From Chromatiaceae bacterium (GTDB taxonomy: Bacteria; Pseudomonadota; Gammaproteobacteria; Chromatiales; Chromatiaceae), in NCBI GenBank assembly GCA_024235395.1, contig JACKMK010000002.1:806001-870000 (forward strand): 64,000 bases of DNA, given 5' to 3'. The notes beneath the pieces were generated by a model that worked only from the letters and a program-made list of their open reading frames with translations, was not told where the DNA came from and ran no database searches. A program made the position numbers and the translations under genes. Below are positions 42,421 through 51,095 of this stretch, in pieces (position 1 is the stretch's first letter; the number at the start of each line of letters is the position of its first letter).

Positions 42421-44688
42421 GTGCGACCGATCGGCGCCCTACTTGCGGTTACCGCGATCGTGGTCCTGGCGTCCTTGCTGGTCGCCTGCGACGGCCGCGC
42501 AGCGTCGGCGGGTGCAACCCAGGTCGCTGCTCCCGTCGAAGCCGTGACGCCGGCCCGTGCGGCGGAGGGGCCGCCCGAAAGCACGGGTTTGCCGCCGCGC
42601 GTGCCGCCACCGGCAGTACCCGAACGTTATGTCGGTGACCTGCGTGCGCTGAAGCGACGCGGTCGGTTGCGGATCCTGATACCGGCCAACATCGGAGGCG
42701 TGTTCTATCTGCCGCGGGCGGGCTGGCCGGTCGAGGCGCAGCACGAGGCCGCGGAGCAGTTCGCTCGCAGTCAGGGCCTGGAACCCGAGCTCGTCCCTGT
42801 CGAGCGATTCGCCGACATGATCCCGGCATTGCTCGAAGGGCGCGGTGACATCATCGCCGCCAACATGACGGTCACCGCCGCGCGACGCCGGCGGATCGCG
42901 TTTTCGGTGCCCCTGACCAGTGTCCGCCAGCAGGTGTTGGTCGCCAGCGATCGGACGGATGTCGCCGCGGTCGCCGACCTGGCCGGCAGGCGGGTGATGG
43001 TCGACGAGGGGTCGTCGTTCTGGGAGCGACTGCGCGGCCTGCGCGACGACCTGCCAGGCATGGAACTGGTGCCGCGACCCGAGGGAATGTCCGACGAGGA
43101 GGAACTCGACGCGGTCGCCGGCGGCCGGGTCGACGCGAGCGTGCGTGACAGCAACGTCGCCAGCATGTACCTGGCGTACCGCGACGACCTGAGGGCCGCG
43201 TTCGAGCTGCCGGGAAACGACGATATCGCCTGGGGCGCGCGGCCGGATTCACCGCAGCTGCTTTCGGCGTTGAACAAGTTCCTGCACCTCGAGTTCGCCA
43301 GCGATGCGCGCGCGCGCCGGCATACCGACGGTCTTGACGGCATCCGCCAGCGCAAGGTGTTGCGCATATTGTTGCCGAACAACGCCGCGTCGTATTTCCT
43401 GCATCGCGGCGAGCTGCACGGATTCGAGTACGAACTCGCCAAGGCGTTCGCCGATGCGCAGAAGGTACGCCTCGAGGTGATAGTGCCGGAGACCCCTGCG
43501 CAGCTCATCGACTGGCTGCTCGAAGGCCGCGCCGACATCGCCGCGGGCTTCCTCGAGCCCAGCGAGGAGTATGCCGCGCGCGGTGTGGCGTTCTCGCGTC
43601 CCTACCACTATGCGCCGCGGCACCTCGTGGTGCGTGCAGATTCTCCGGTCGAGGGTGCAAACGCGCTCACCGGACGGACGGTCAGCGTACGGCGTTCGAG
43701 CCCGTATTGGAGCGAGCTGATCGCGTTGCAGGCCGGTGGGGCCGGTTTCACGCTGGTCGCCGCGCCGGAGGACCTCGAGACCGAGGAGTTGATTGGAATG
43801 GTGGCGTCCGGCACGATCGAGGCGACAGTGGCCGATGGACACCTGCTGGACATCGAACTTGCGCGTGGCCTGCCGGTAAAATCCGCTTTCCAGATCAGCC
43901 AGGAGCGTGCGCACGCGGTCGCCGTGCGCAGTGACAATCCCGCGTTGCTGGCCGCGCTGAACCGTTTCGTCAAACGGCAGTACAAAGGTCTCGTCTACAA
44001 CATCCTGTACAAGAAGTACTTCACCAACCGCCGCCAGATCCGCGATCTCACCGCGGGGCGACCCGATGGCAGGACCGGTCAGGGACTCTCACCCTACGAC
44101 GATGCAATCCGCCGCTATGCCGAGCAATACGGTTTCGACTGGCGCCTGATCGCCGCCCAGGTGTTTCAGGAGAGTCGCTTCGATCCGGACGCCGAGTCGT
44201 TTGCGGGGGCACAGGGGCTGCTGCAGGTGCTGCCGCGGACCGCGCGTTCGATGGGTTTCACCAGCCTGGAAGTCCCGGAAGACGGCATCCACGCCGGGGT
44301 CAAGTACCTCGACTGGGTTCGCAAGCGATTCGAGACCGACCTGCCGTTCAGTGAACGCATCTGGTTCACGCTGGCGGCGTACAATGCCGGATACGGACAT
44401 GTGGCGGACGCGCGCCGCCTGGCGCGCCAGCAGGGCCTCGACGGCGACCGCTGGTTCGACAACACCGAACAGGCGATGTTGCTGCTGTCGAAGAAATCAT
44501 TCGCCAGCAAGGCGCGTTATGGTTACGTTCGTGGCATCGAGCCGGTCAGCTATGTGCGCGACATCCAGCACCGTTATCGTGCCTACGTGGAGATCGCCGG
44601 CCACCGCCTGTCACAGACATCGTCTGCCGAGGGGCGCAGTACAGCGCAAGACCGCGAATGCTGCGGCACGTTCGCGTTGGCGCAATGA
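42421..44688 (+). CDS. MltF-like lytic transglycosylase lipoprotein with two solute-binding domains
   Basis: The 755-residue protein has a lipobox-like signal (LASLLVAC, lipid Cys near residue 23) and a Pro/Ala-rich linker. Two solute-binding family 3 domains follow, about residues 78-305 and 308-535 (each begins R-LRILIP or VLRILLP). A lytic transglycosylase SLT domain lies about residues 555-720, with the catalytic Glu584 (QVFQESRFDP), AQGLLQVLP and AAYNAGYGHV. MltF of Escherichia coli has only one such binding domain and is about 500 residues, so this protein has an extra copy. It should cleave peptidoglycan at the outer membrane. The start is GTG. The last about 25 residues are poorly ordered. 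Confidence 0.88.
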   Translation: MRPIGALLAVTAIVVLASLLVACDGRAASAGATQVAAPVEAVTPARAAEGPPESTGLPPRVPPPAVPERYVGDLRALKRRGRLRILIPANIGGVFYLPRAGWPVEAQHEAAEQFARSQGLEPELVPVERFADMIPALLEGRGDIIAANMTVTAARRRRIAFSVPLTSVRQQVLVASDRTDVAAVADLAGRRVMVDEGSSFWERLRGLRDDLPGMELVPRPEGMSDEEELDAVAGGRVDASVRDSNVASMYLAYRDDLRAAFELPGNDDIAWGARPDSPQLLSALNKFLHLEFASDARARRHTDGLDGIRQRKVLRILLPNNAASYFLHRGELHGFEYELAKAFADAQKVRLEVIVPETPAQLIDWLLEGRADIAAGFLEPSEEYAARGVAFSRPYHYAPRHLVVRADSPVEGANALTGRTVSVRRSSPYWSELIALQAGGAGFTLVAAPEDLETEELIGMVASGTIEATVADGHLLDIELARGLPVKSAFQISQERAHAVAVRSDNPALLAALNRFVKRQYKGLVYNILYKKYFTNRRQIRDLTAGRPDGRTGQGLSPYDDAIRRYAEQYGFDWRLIAAQVFQESRFDPDAESFAGAQGLLQVLPRTARSMGFTSLEVPEDGIHAGVKYLDWVRKRFETDLPFSERIWFTLAAYNAGYGHVADARRLARQQGLDGDRWFDNTEQAMLLLSKKSFASKARYGYVRGIEPVSYVRDIQHRYRAYVEIAGHRLSQTSSAEGRSTAQDRECCGTFALAQ

Positions 44689-44724
44689 TCGGCAAACACT
44701 CGATGGCAACCCGGGACCTGTAGC

Positions 44725-45414
44725 GTGATCACGATCGACTATTTCTCCGACGTGCTGTGTATATGGGCGTACGGTGGGCAGATCCGGCTCGCGGAACTGC
44801 AACGCGAGTTCGGCGACCGCATACGAGTGCGTCATCGGTTCATGCGCCTGTTCGCCGACACCGCGACCAAGGTGGGTGAGGGCTGGAAGGATGAGGGCGG
44901 CTACGAAGGATTCGGCCGGCATGCCCGGGAGGTGTGCGCGCAGTGGCCGCACACCCGCCTGCATCCGGATGTCTGGACGCGCTGCCGTCCGTCCAGCGCG
45001 GAGACTGCGCACGTGTTCCTGCGGGCGGCCGGCCTGTGCCTCGGGATCGATGCCGACGATACGGTCGATGACGAGGCCCGTGCGCGTTTTGACGACCTGA
45101 TCGTGCGCACGCGGTGTGCGTTCTTCGAACGAGCGCAGGACATCTCGCACCTGGACGTCCTCGTCGGCCTGCTCGGGCCGGCCGGCATCGCGGCGGACGC
45201 GGTGCGCGCAAAGATCGACAATGGCGAGGCGTACGCGGCCTTGCACCGCGATGCCGAGGCAATGAAGACCTACGGCGTGCTCGGCAGCCCGACTTACGTT
45301 TTCAACGAGGGACGTCAGCTGCTGTACGGCAACGTGGGTTACCGCATCGTCGAGGCCAATGTGCGAGAGCTGCTCGAGCACGGGCACGTCGCCGGCGCCC
45401 CGAGCTGGTGTTGA
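44725..45414 (+). CDS. DsbA-family oxidoreductase (HCCA isomerase / FrnE-like)
   Basis: This 229-residue thioredoxin-fold protein has no signal peptide. The N-terminus reads MITIDYFSDVLCIWAYGG. Where DsbA has C-x-x-C only one cysteine is present (LCIWA), as in glutathione S-transferase kappa-like isomerases. The C-terminal GVLGSPTYVFNEGRQLLYGNVGY is the cis-proline region. Cytosolic thiol or isomerase activity is likely, the substrate unknown. The start is GTG at 44725, 36 bp after the MltF-like gene; the MOSC gene follows after 20 bp. Confidence 0.82.
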   Translation: MITIDYFSDVLCIWAYGGQIRLAELQREFGDRIRVRHRFMRLFADTATKVGEGWKDEGGYEGFGRHAREVCAQWPHTRLHPDVWTRCRPSSAETAHVFLRAAGLCLGIDADDTVDDEARARFDDLIVRTRCAFFERAQDISHLDVLVGLLGPAGIAADAVRAKIDNGEAYAALHRDAEAMKTYGVLGSPTYVFNEGRQLLYGNVGYRIVEANVRELLEHGHVAGAPSWC

Positions 45415-45434
45415 ACGCCTGAATCGCCGGCCGT

Positions 45435-45986
45435 ATGCCAACGCATGTCAGCCGCCTGTTCGCCTGGTTGAACGTCTGGCGCGCAGACGAACTGCAAGGC
45501 CGTTTGATCGATATCTTCGTCGCACCGCAGGCCGGCGCCGCGATGCGGCGCGTGACAAGCGCGGACTGCATCGCCGGTGCGGGGCTCGATGGCGACCGCT
45601 ATGCGCTGGGTCGCGGGCACTGGATCAAGACGGACGGCTGCGAGGTGACGCTGGTTGCACGCGAGGACCTCGAGCGTGCGACCCGACGCGGGGGGCAGTC
45701 GTTTGCCGAAGGGGAACACCGGCGCAACCTCGTGATCGAGGGGATACCGCTGGATGCCCTGCGCCGTCGTCGAGTGCGCATCGGCGAGGTGTTGTTCGAA
45801 TTCCACCGGCTGCGCCCGCCCTGCGGTTACCTCGACCGATTGCTGCAACCCGGTGCGGGCAAGGCCCTGGGAAGGGGTGCGGGGGTCGGTTTGCGGGTGC
45901 TCGAGGCGGGCCGCATCCGGGTCGGCGATCCGGTGCAGGTCCTGCAGCCCGATGGTGCGTCCGGCGAAACGCCGGATCAGCGGTAG
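45435..45986 (+). CDS. MOSC domain protein
   Basis: The 183-residue protein is a single MOSC domain, a fold that binds molybdenum cofactor or handles sulfur in related enzymes. Marks seen are GLDGDRYALGRG, EVTLVAREDLE, NLVIEGIPLDALRRRRVRIGE and the conserved cysteine in RPPCGYLD. It starts 20 bp after the DsbA-like gene and may form a short operon with it. Its end overlaps the convergent cyclotransferase gene by 10 bp. The precise role is not known. Confidence 0.85.
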   Translation: MPTHVSRLFAWLNVWRADELQGRLIDIFVAPQAGAAMRRVTSADCIAGAGLDGDRYALGRGHWIKTDGCEVTLVAREDLERATRRGGQSFAEGEHRRNLVIEGIPLDALRRRRVRIGEVLFEFHRLRPPCGYLDRLLQPGAGKALGRGAGVGLRVLEAGRIRVGDPVQVLQPDGASGETPDQR

Positions 45987-46468
45987 ATCGCGGTCTCGCG
46001 CGCGTGGCGCAAGGGATCGGGGTCGGCGACCGTGTCCACCGCCTCGATCGCCGCGATGTATGCATCGGGCAGGCCGGCCTCGCGGGCCCCGTACAGCACG
46101 TGTGCCTTGTACCAGGGGTAGGGTTTCAGCGCCGGATCGATCAGGACGGCGGCGTACAGAAAAGCCTCCGTCGAGGATCCGTCGGCGAGGTGGACCCTGA
46201 CCCGGCGCTCGACGTAACCACGGCCCAGGTCTTCCCAGGCATCGAGCCGCGGCTTGTCTTGTTCACGGATGCGATAGACCACGCCATGCACCGCGGCATG
46301 CTCGGTCGGTATCGCCTGCACGTTGCACTTGCCCGAACCGTCGCGCCCGATCTTGTGGAACGCGAGGCGATACCCGGGCAGGGTGGCGGTCGACAACACC
46401 GTGGCATCGGGAACGCGCGCACGTATCCGTCGCAGCGACATGTTCGAACCATAGGCGAAGTAGTGCAC
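45977..46468 (-). CDS. Gamma-glutamylcyclotransferase family protein
   Basis: The 163-residue protein has the cyclotransferase fold with the substrate-loop motif YFAYGSNM at the N-terminus. The catalytic glutamate is Glu79, in LDAWEDLGRGYVERRV. It removes gamma-glutamyl groups as 5-oxoproline, or degrades related gamma-glutamyl amines. The sequence matches the GGCT/AIG2-like group better than the ChaC type. It follows the ferritin-like gene by 42 bp on the same strand. Confidence 0.88.
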   Translation of the reverse strand: MHYFAYGSNMSLRRIRARVPDATVLSTATLPGYRLAFHKIGRDGSGKCNVQAIPTEHAAVHGVVYRIREQDKPRLDAWEDLGRGYVERRVRVHLADGSSTEAFLYAAVLIDPALKPYPWYKAHVLYGAREAGLPDAYIAAIEAVDTVADPDPLRHARETAIYR

Positions 46469-46510
46469 GCGTTGTCCGGCTGGCGCTGGGGAGCGCGACC
46501 CGGTCCGCGG

Positions 46511-46798
46511 CTATTCGTGGGCGATGGTCTTCTCGGTGAACAGGTAGTCCTTGAGTTCTTTGTCGAAGGTCGGGTCGCGACGCCGGATCCATTCGAGCAC
46601 CATCGCCGCATGCTCTTTCTCCTCGTCGCGGTTGTGCGCGAGGATGGCCCTGAGCTCGGGATTCTTGCAGGCGTCCACGCGCTGGTTGTACCAGTCGACG
46701 GCCTCGAGTTCCTCCATCAGAGACACGATTGCGCGATGCATGTCGCGGGTTTCGTCCGAGAGTTCCTCGATCGACTCATGGTAGCCTTCGTTCGACAT
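46511..46798 (-). CDS. Encapsulated-ferritin (EncFtn) family protein without cargo tail
   Basis: This 95-residue two-helix ferritin-like protein closely matches the EncFtn family. The ferroxidase residues are all present: Glu29, Glu30, Glu32 and Trp36 in SLMEELEAVDWYNQRVDA, and Glu60 and His63 in HNRDEEKEHAAMVLEW. EncFtn oxidises Fe(II) inside encapsulin shells. Typical cargo proteins have a longer C-terminus ending in a short loading peptide; this one stops at TEKTIAHE, with no such tail. No encapsulin gene is in the window. It either works without a shell or belongs to a shell encoded elsewhere. Confidence 0.88.
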   Translation of the reverse strand: MSNEGYHESIEELSDETRDMHRAIVSLMEELEAVDWYNQRVDACKNPELRAILAHNRDEEKEHAAMVLEWIRRRDPTFDKELKDYLFTEKTIAHE

Positions 46799-46880
46799 CG
46801 GTCGTTCCTCCAGATTGCTGTTGCCTCTGGTTTCGATGATACCCGGATTCGCTGTCCGGATCGCACCGCACGCGGCGTGG

Positions 46881-47426
46881 TTACAGCGAATGCGCCATCA
46901 CGTCGCCGTCGCTCAGCAGGGCGTCGTAGATCGCGCGATCGGCCGCCGAGAAACAGCAGAACACGACCCGTTCGACCGATCCGGATTGTCGCGCCGCCGC
47001 ACGCACCGTGCTGACCGCGGTGCGTGCGGCGGTCTCGACCGGGAAACCGTAGACCCCGGTGCTGATGCCGGGAAATGCGATCGAGCGGATCCGGTGTTGG
47101 GCCGCGAGTTCCAGCGAACGCCGGTAACACGATGCCAGCAGTTCGGCCTCGCCGTGGCCGCCGCCACGCCATACCGGCCCGACGGTGTGGATCACGTAGC
47201 GGGATGGCAGGTCGAAGCCGGCAGTCAGCTTGGCATCCCCGGTCGCACAACCGCCGAGGTCGCGGCATGCCTGCAGCAGGCGCGGCCCGGCCGCGCGGTG
47301 AATGGCACCATCGACACCGCCGCCGCCGAGCAACGAGTTGTTCGCCGCGTTGACGATTGCATCGGTGGTGAGGGTGGTGATGTCCGCGGTCAGTGCCAGC
47401 AGCTCGCAGGTCGTCCCGTCAGTCAT
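46881..47426 (-). CDS. Macrodomain protein, O-acetyl-ADP-ribose deacetylase type (YmdB-like)
   Basis: The 181-residue macrodomain hydrolyses O-acetyl-ADP-ribose and possibly ADP-ribosyl groups on proteins. Its binding motifs are DAIVNAANNSLLGGGGVDG at about residue 20 and the phosphate loop FPGISTGVYGFP at about residue 115. The start ATG at 47426 gives the standard length; the longer open frame upstream is not protein-like. It stands alone, upstream of the ferritin-like gene by 82 bp. Confidence 0.9.
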   Translation of the reverse strand: MTDGTTCELLALTADITTLTTDAIVNAANNSLLGGGGVDGAIHRAAGPRLLQACRDLGGCATGDAKLTAGFDLPSRYVIHTVGPVWRGGGHGEAELLASCYRRSLELAAQHRIRSIAFPGISTGVYGFPVETAARTAVSTVRAAARQSGSVERVVFCCFSAADRAIYDALLSDGDVMAHSL

Positions 47427-47729
47427 GCCGTTTCCAGAAGTCCATTGCGCCCTGATGGACATTATGCGCTCGCGGCATCGGAGAACGCGGCGCGTAACCA
47501 AGGATGTCAGTGACTCAATGGCCGGGTGCGAGCGCCGCATCGAAATCGGATTTGGGGCCGCGGTCGCCGCTTGCCGCTGTGAAAGGCAGGCACTGACGCA
47601 CAGACGACGCCTGTTCCAGGCTGCCGATCAGCCCGTGGCTGCCCGTTTTTGTCAGCGGCTGTATTTCTGGGTGGTCACGGCCGGGGCCGCGGAGATCGCC
47701 GGGCATGCAGCGCTCGACGAGTAGAGAGA
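47427..47729. other. Intergenic region before tRNA-Leu
   Basis: About 300 bp lie between the macrodomain gene and the 3' end of the tRNA gene. A 68-residue plus-strand frame is open here (ATG near 47518), but it has no ribosome-binding site and no recognisable content. I see no terminator with a T-run, no repeat and no integration remnant. Confidence 0.4.
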
Positions 47730-47816
47730 TGGTGCCGAAGAGAGGACTTGAACCTCCACCGGGTTTCCCCGACATGGACCTGAACCATGCGCGTCTACCA
47801 ATTCCGCCACTTCGGC
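47730..47816 (-). tRNA. leuU: tRNA-Leu (anticodon CAG)
   Basis: On the minus strand an 87-nt class II tRNA is seen. The acceptor stem GCCGAAG pairs with CTTCGGC, followed by A and an encoded CCA. The D-arm is GGCGGAATTGGTAGACGC, the anticodon stem CATGG/CCATG carries the loop TTCAGGT, which gives anticodon CAG, and a long variable arm and GGTTCAAGTCC T-arm follow. It reads CUG, the likely main leucine codon in this G+C-rich genome. The symbol is a guess; leucine identity and anticodon are clear. Confidence 0.95.
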
Positions 47817-47851
47817 AGCGACTGGGGCGAAGCCCCAAAACGGAAGCGCGG

Positions 47852-47880
47852 ACTCTACAGCGACACCCGGGGAGTGTCAA
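47852..47880 (-). promoter_or_regulatory. Strong sigma-70 promoter of tRNA-Leu
   Basis: On the minus strand TTGACA, a 17-base spacer and TAGAGT lie about 35 bases before the mature tRNA. The bases after the -10 are G+C-rich (CCGCGC), a discriminator typical of stringently controlled stable RNA genes. Confidence 0.8.
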
Positions 47881-47933
47881 CGCTACAATAGGGCCCAGGA
47901 CATCCGAGTCAAGAACCAAGGGAATCCCCGTAC

Positions 47934-50219
47934 GTGTCGAAACGCAAACCGCGTCGCGCCGGTCGCGACCGCGACCCCTACCAGGCCCGTGAGGCCCGCA
48001 AGTACGCCAATCCGATCCCGAGTCGCGAGTTCATCCTGAGCGTGATGCAGGAACACGGCGCGCCTTTGCCATTCGACGATCTCGCGGTGGCGCTCGGGCT
48101 GCAGGATCCTCAGCAACTCGACGCGCTGTCGCGTCGCCTCAACGCGATGGCGCGCGACGGCCAGGTCGTCTGCAACCGGCGCGGCGGCTACTGCGTGGTC
48201 AACCACGAGGATCTGATCCACGGTCGGGTGATCGGGCACCCGGACGGTTTCGGTTTTCTGAAACCCGACGAGGGCGGCGACGACCTGTTCCTGAGCCCGC
48301 GCGAGATGCGTCGCCTGTGGCACGGAGACCGCATCGTTGCGCGCGTCGCCGGCGTCGATCGACGCGGTCGCCGCGAGGCCGCGGTGGTCGAGGTGCTCGA
48401 GCGCGCCTTCGAGAACATCGTCGGCCGGGTGCAGATCGAGGCCGGCGTGGCCTTCCTGTTGCCGGACAACAAGCGCGTCACCCAGCAGGTGTTGATCACG
48501 CCGGACCGGCTGAAGGGCGCCCGCCATGGCCAGATGGTGGTCGTGCACATCACTGAACAGCCCGAGGCGTGGCGACAACCGCTCGGCGAGGTGATCGAGA
48601 TCCTCGGTGACCACCTTGCGCCGGGCATGGCGACCGACGTTGCGATCCGCGCGCACGACATCCCGCTGGATTGGCCTGGCGAGGTCGAGCAAGAGATCGC
48701 CGGGCTGGCGGCCGTGGTGCCGGAATCGGCCAAGCACGGACGGGTCGATCTGCGGAGCCTGCCGCTGGTCACGATCGATGGCGCCGATGCGCGCGACTTC
48801 GACGACGCGGTGTTTTGTGAACGCACCAAGAAGGGTTGGCGCCTGCTGGTGGCGATCGCCGACGTATCGTTCTACGTCGGCAGCGGCAGCGCGCTCGACG
48901 GGGAGGCCTACAAGCGCGGCAATTCGGTGTATTTTCCGGACCGTGTGATCCCGATGCTGCCGGAGGTCCTGTCCAACGGACTGTGCTCGCTGAATCCACA
49001 CGTCGACCGTCTGTGCATGACCGCGGAGATGTACTTCGATGCCGACGGCATCCTGTATCGCTCGCGCTTCTTTGAAGCCGTGATGAACTCGCATGCGCGT
49101 CTGACCTACGACCAGGTCGGCGCGATGCTGCTCGACGGTGATGCGGAACTGTGTGCCCAGTATGCGACGCTGCTGCCGCATCTGCATGACCTGTACGGTC
49201 TCTATCGACTGCTCCATGCAGCGCGCGAGGAGCGCGGTGCGATCGACTTCGATACCGTCGAGACACGCTTTCGCTTCGACGAGCAGGGCAAGCTGGCGGC
49301 GATCGAGCCCTTGGTGCGGCATGACGCGCACAAACTGATAGAGGAATGCATGCTCGCGGCCAACGTGGCCGCGGCCCGCCACCTGTTGCGCAACAAGATG
49401 CCGGCGCTGTATCGCATCCATGAGAAACCCAGCGCCGAGAAGCTGTCCGATCTGGCCGAGTTCCTCGCCGAACTCGGACTGCGCCTGGAAGGTGGCACGA
49501 GTCCAACGGCGAAGGACTACGCGAACCTGCTCGATCAGGTGAAGGACCGTGCGGACTTCCATGTAATCCAGGTCGTGTTGCTGCGTTCGATGATGCAGGC
49601 CGTGTACTCCGACAACAACGTCGGCCACTTCGGTCTGGCGTTTCCGGCGTACGCGCATTTCACCTCGCCGATCCGACGCTATCCCGACCTGATGGTGCAT
49701 CGTGCGCTCAAACACCTGCTGACCAGCGAACCGCCGGAGGCCTTCGAGTACACCCACCAGCATCTCGCGGCGATGGGTGAGCACTGCTCGGCGACCGAGC
49801 GACGCGCCGACGACGCGACCCGTGATGCCGGCGATACGCTGAAATGCGAGTTCATGCTCGACAAGGTCGGTGACAGCTTCGACGGCGTGATCTCAGGGGT
49901 CAACAGCTTTGGCATCTTCGTCGAACTGGTCGGGATCTACGTGTCCGGCCTGGTACACATCACGGCTCTGGACTACGACTATTTTCATTTCGATCCCGCC
50001 GGCCATCGCCTGCGTGGCGAGCGCACCGGCAAGGTCTACCGACTCGGTGACAGTCTGCGTGTCACGGTTGCGGCAGTGAACATCGACGACCGCAAGATCG
50101 ACTTCGTGCTTGCCGACAAGGTCGCCGGCCCGGGCAAGCGCCGCGCCGATCCGGACGACGGCCGGTCGAAACGGTCGAAGGCGGGACGACGCAAGGCGCG
50201 CGCCGGACGAAAAGGCTGA
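47934..50219 (+). CDS. rnr: Ribonuclease R
   Basis: RNase R is a 3'-5' exoribonuclease that degrades structured RNA and takes part in tmRNA-linked quality control. The 761-residue protein has an N-terminal helix-turn-helix-like region (about 20-85) and cold-shock domains with GRVIGHPDGFGFL. The RNB catalytic domain has the Mg-binding DGADARDFDDAVF at about residue 282 and the late HFTSPIRRYPDLMVHR. An S1 domain follows (FDGVISGVNSFGIFVEL), then a basic tail. The start is GTG at 47934. It is the first gene of the rnr-rlmB pair; rlmB begins 3 bp after the stop. Confidence 0.96.
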   Translation: MSKRKPRRAGRDRDPYQAREARKYANPIPSREFILSVMQEHGAPLPFDDLAVALGLQDPQQLDALSRRLNAMARDGQVVCNRRGGYCVVNHEDLIHGRVIGHPDGFGFLKPDEGGDDLFLSPREMRRLWHGDRIVARVAGVDRRGRREAAVVEVLERAFENIVGRVQIEAGVAFLLPDNKRVTQQVLITPDRLKGARHGQMVVVHITEQPEAWRQPLGEVIEILGDHLAPGMATDVAIRAHDIPLDWPGEVEQEIAGLAAVVPESAKHGRVDLRSLPLVTIDGADARDFDDAVFCERTKKGWRLLVAIADVSFYVGSGSALDGEAYKRGNSVYFPDRVIPMLPEVLSNGLCSLNPHVDRLCMTAEMYFDADGILYRSRFFEAVMNSHARLTYDQVGAMLLDGDAELCAQYATLLPHLHDLYGLYRLLHAAREERGAIDFDTVETRFRFDEQGKLAAIEPLVRHDAHKLIEECMLAANVAAARHLLRNKMPALYRIHEKPSAEKLSDLAEFLAELGLRLEGGTSPTAKDYANLLDQVKDRADFHVIQVVLLRSMMQAVYSDNNVGHFGLAFPAYAHFTSPIRRYPDLMVHRALKHLLTSEPPEAFEYTHQHLAAMGEHCSATERRADDATRDAGDTLKCEFMLDKVGDSFDGVISGVNSFGIFVELVGIYVSGLVHITALDYDYFHFDPAGHRLRGERTGKVYRLGDSLRVTVAAVNIDDRKIDFVLADKVAGPGKRRADPDDGRSKRSKAGRRKARAGRKG

Positions 50220-50222
50220 ACG

Positions 50223-50975
50223 ATGGCCGGGCAGTTGATCGTGGGCATCCATGCCGTGCGCGCTGCGCTCAAACACGGTGCACAGCAGGTCGAGGCCGTG
50301 TGGTTCGATGCGGCCCGCAACGATCGACGGCTACGGCAGCTGCTGGACGAGGCGCGCAGCGCTGGCGTCAAGGTCCAACCGAGCGACAAGGGTGCCCTGG
50401 ATCGCATGACCGGCGGGGCAAATCACCAGGGGGTGGTCGCGCATGGCGAGATGCCGACGAGCCTTGGTGAGGCGGCGCTGGAACGGCTGCTGAACGCACT
50501 CGACGAACCGCCGTTCCTGCTGGTGCTGGATGGCATCACCGATCCGCACAACCTGGGCGCCTGCCTGCGCAGCGCCGAAGGCGCGGGCGTGCATGCGGTG
50601 ATCGCACCGCGCGACCGTGCCAGCGGCCTGACCCCGGTAGTGTGCAAGGTGGCGAGCGGCGCTGCGGAGACGATGCCGTTCGTGCAGGTCACGAATCTCG
50701 TGCGTACCCTGCGCTACCTGCAGGATTCGCATCGGGTGTTCGTCGTGGGTGCCGATGGTGCCGCGGATGACGAGTTGTACCGGCTGGATCTGACGGGGCC
50801 GCTGGCACTGGTGATGGGCTCGGAAGGCGAGGGCATGCGTCGCCTTACACGGGAAAGCTGTGACCGGTTGGCGCGTCTGCCGATGCGTGGCCAGGTCGAG
50901 AGCCTCAACGTTTCGGTCGCTACCGGGGTCTGCCTCTACGAGGCGCTGCGCCAACGCACAGGCAGCCCCATCTAA
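50223..50975 (+). CDS. rlmB: 23S rRNA (guanosine-2'-O)-methyltransferase RlmB
   Basis: This SpoU-family methyltransferase of 250 residues modifies G2251 of 23S rRNA. An N-terminal L30e-like substrate-binding domain (about 1-75) is followed by the knotted SPOUT domain. Its motifs are LVLDGITDPHNLGACLRSAE, ALVMGSEGEGMRRL and VESLNVSVATGVCLYE. It starts 3 bp after rnr, the common gammaproteobacterial arrangement. Confidence 0.96.
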   Translation: MAGQLIVGIHAVRAALKHGAQQVEAVWFDAARNDRRLRQLLDEARSAGVKVQPSDKGALDRMTGGANHQGVVAHGEMPTSLGEAALERLLNALDEPPFLLVLDGITDPHNLGACLRSAEGAGVHAVIAPRDRASGLTPVVCKVASGAAETMPFVQVTNLVRTLRYLQDSHRVFVVGADGAADDELYRLDLTGPLALVMGSEGEGMRRLTRESCDRLARLPMRGQVESLNVSVATGVCLYEALRQRTGSPI

Positions 50976-50979
50976 GCGT

Positions 50980-51008
50980 TTGCATTGTTTCGTTTTTTCC
51001 CATAGAAT
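50980..51008 (+). promoter_or_regulatory. Sigma-70 promoter of the rpsF operon
   Basis: TTGCAT and TAGAAT are separated by 17 bases just after the rlmB stop. The predicted transcript starts near 51015, leaving a leader of about 80 bases before rpsF. Confidence 0.7.
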
Positions 51009-51021
51009 CCCGCGCCTTTCC

Positions 51022-51042
51022 GGTTGGCCCTGACGGCCGACC
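51022..51042 (+). promoter_or_regulatory. Leader hairpin before rpsF, possible S6:S18 autoregulatory site
   Basis: GGTTGGCC and GGCCGACC form an 8-bp stem with one G-U pair and a 5-base loop at the very start of the predicted rpsF leader. A second small hairpin (GCAGC/GCTGC, 51057-51075) follows. S6:S18 complexes bind conserved structured leaders of this operon in many bacteria, but I could not verify the consensus bulge here. Confidence 0.4.
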
Positions 51043-51095
51043 CTCCTTGCCTCACCGCAGCACGCGGGAGGCTGCTTAAACCGTAAGGAGTAACA

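Noticed and set aside
47518..47724. 68-residue plus-strand frame before tRNA-Leu
   Set aside because: It has no ribosome-binding site, no motif and atypical composition; probably chance.
47883..49784. Minus-strand open frame opposite rnr
   Set aside because: It is an antisense shadow of RNase R without motifs or ribosome-binding site.
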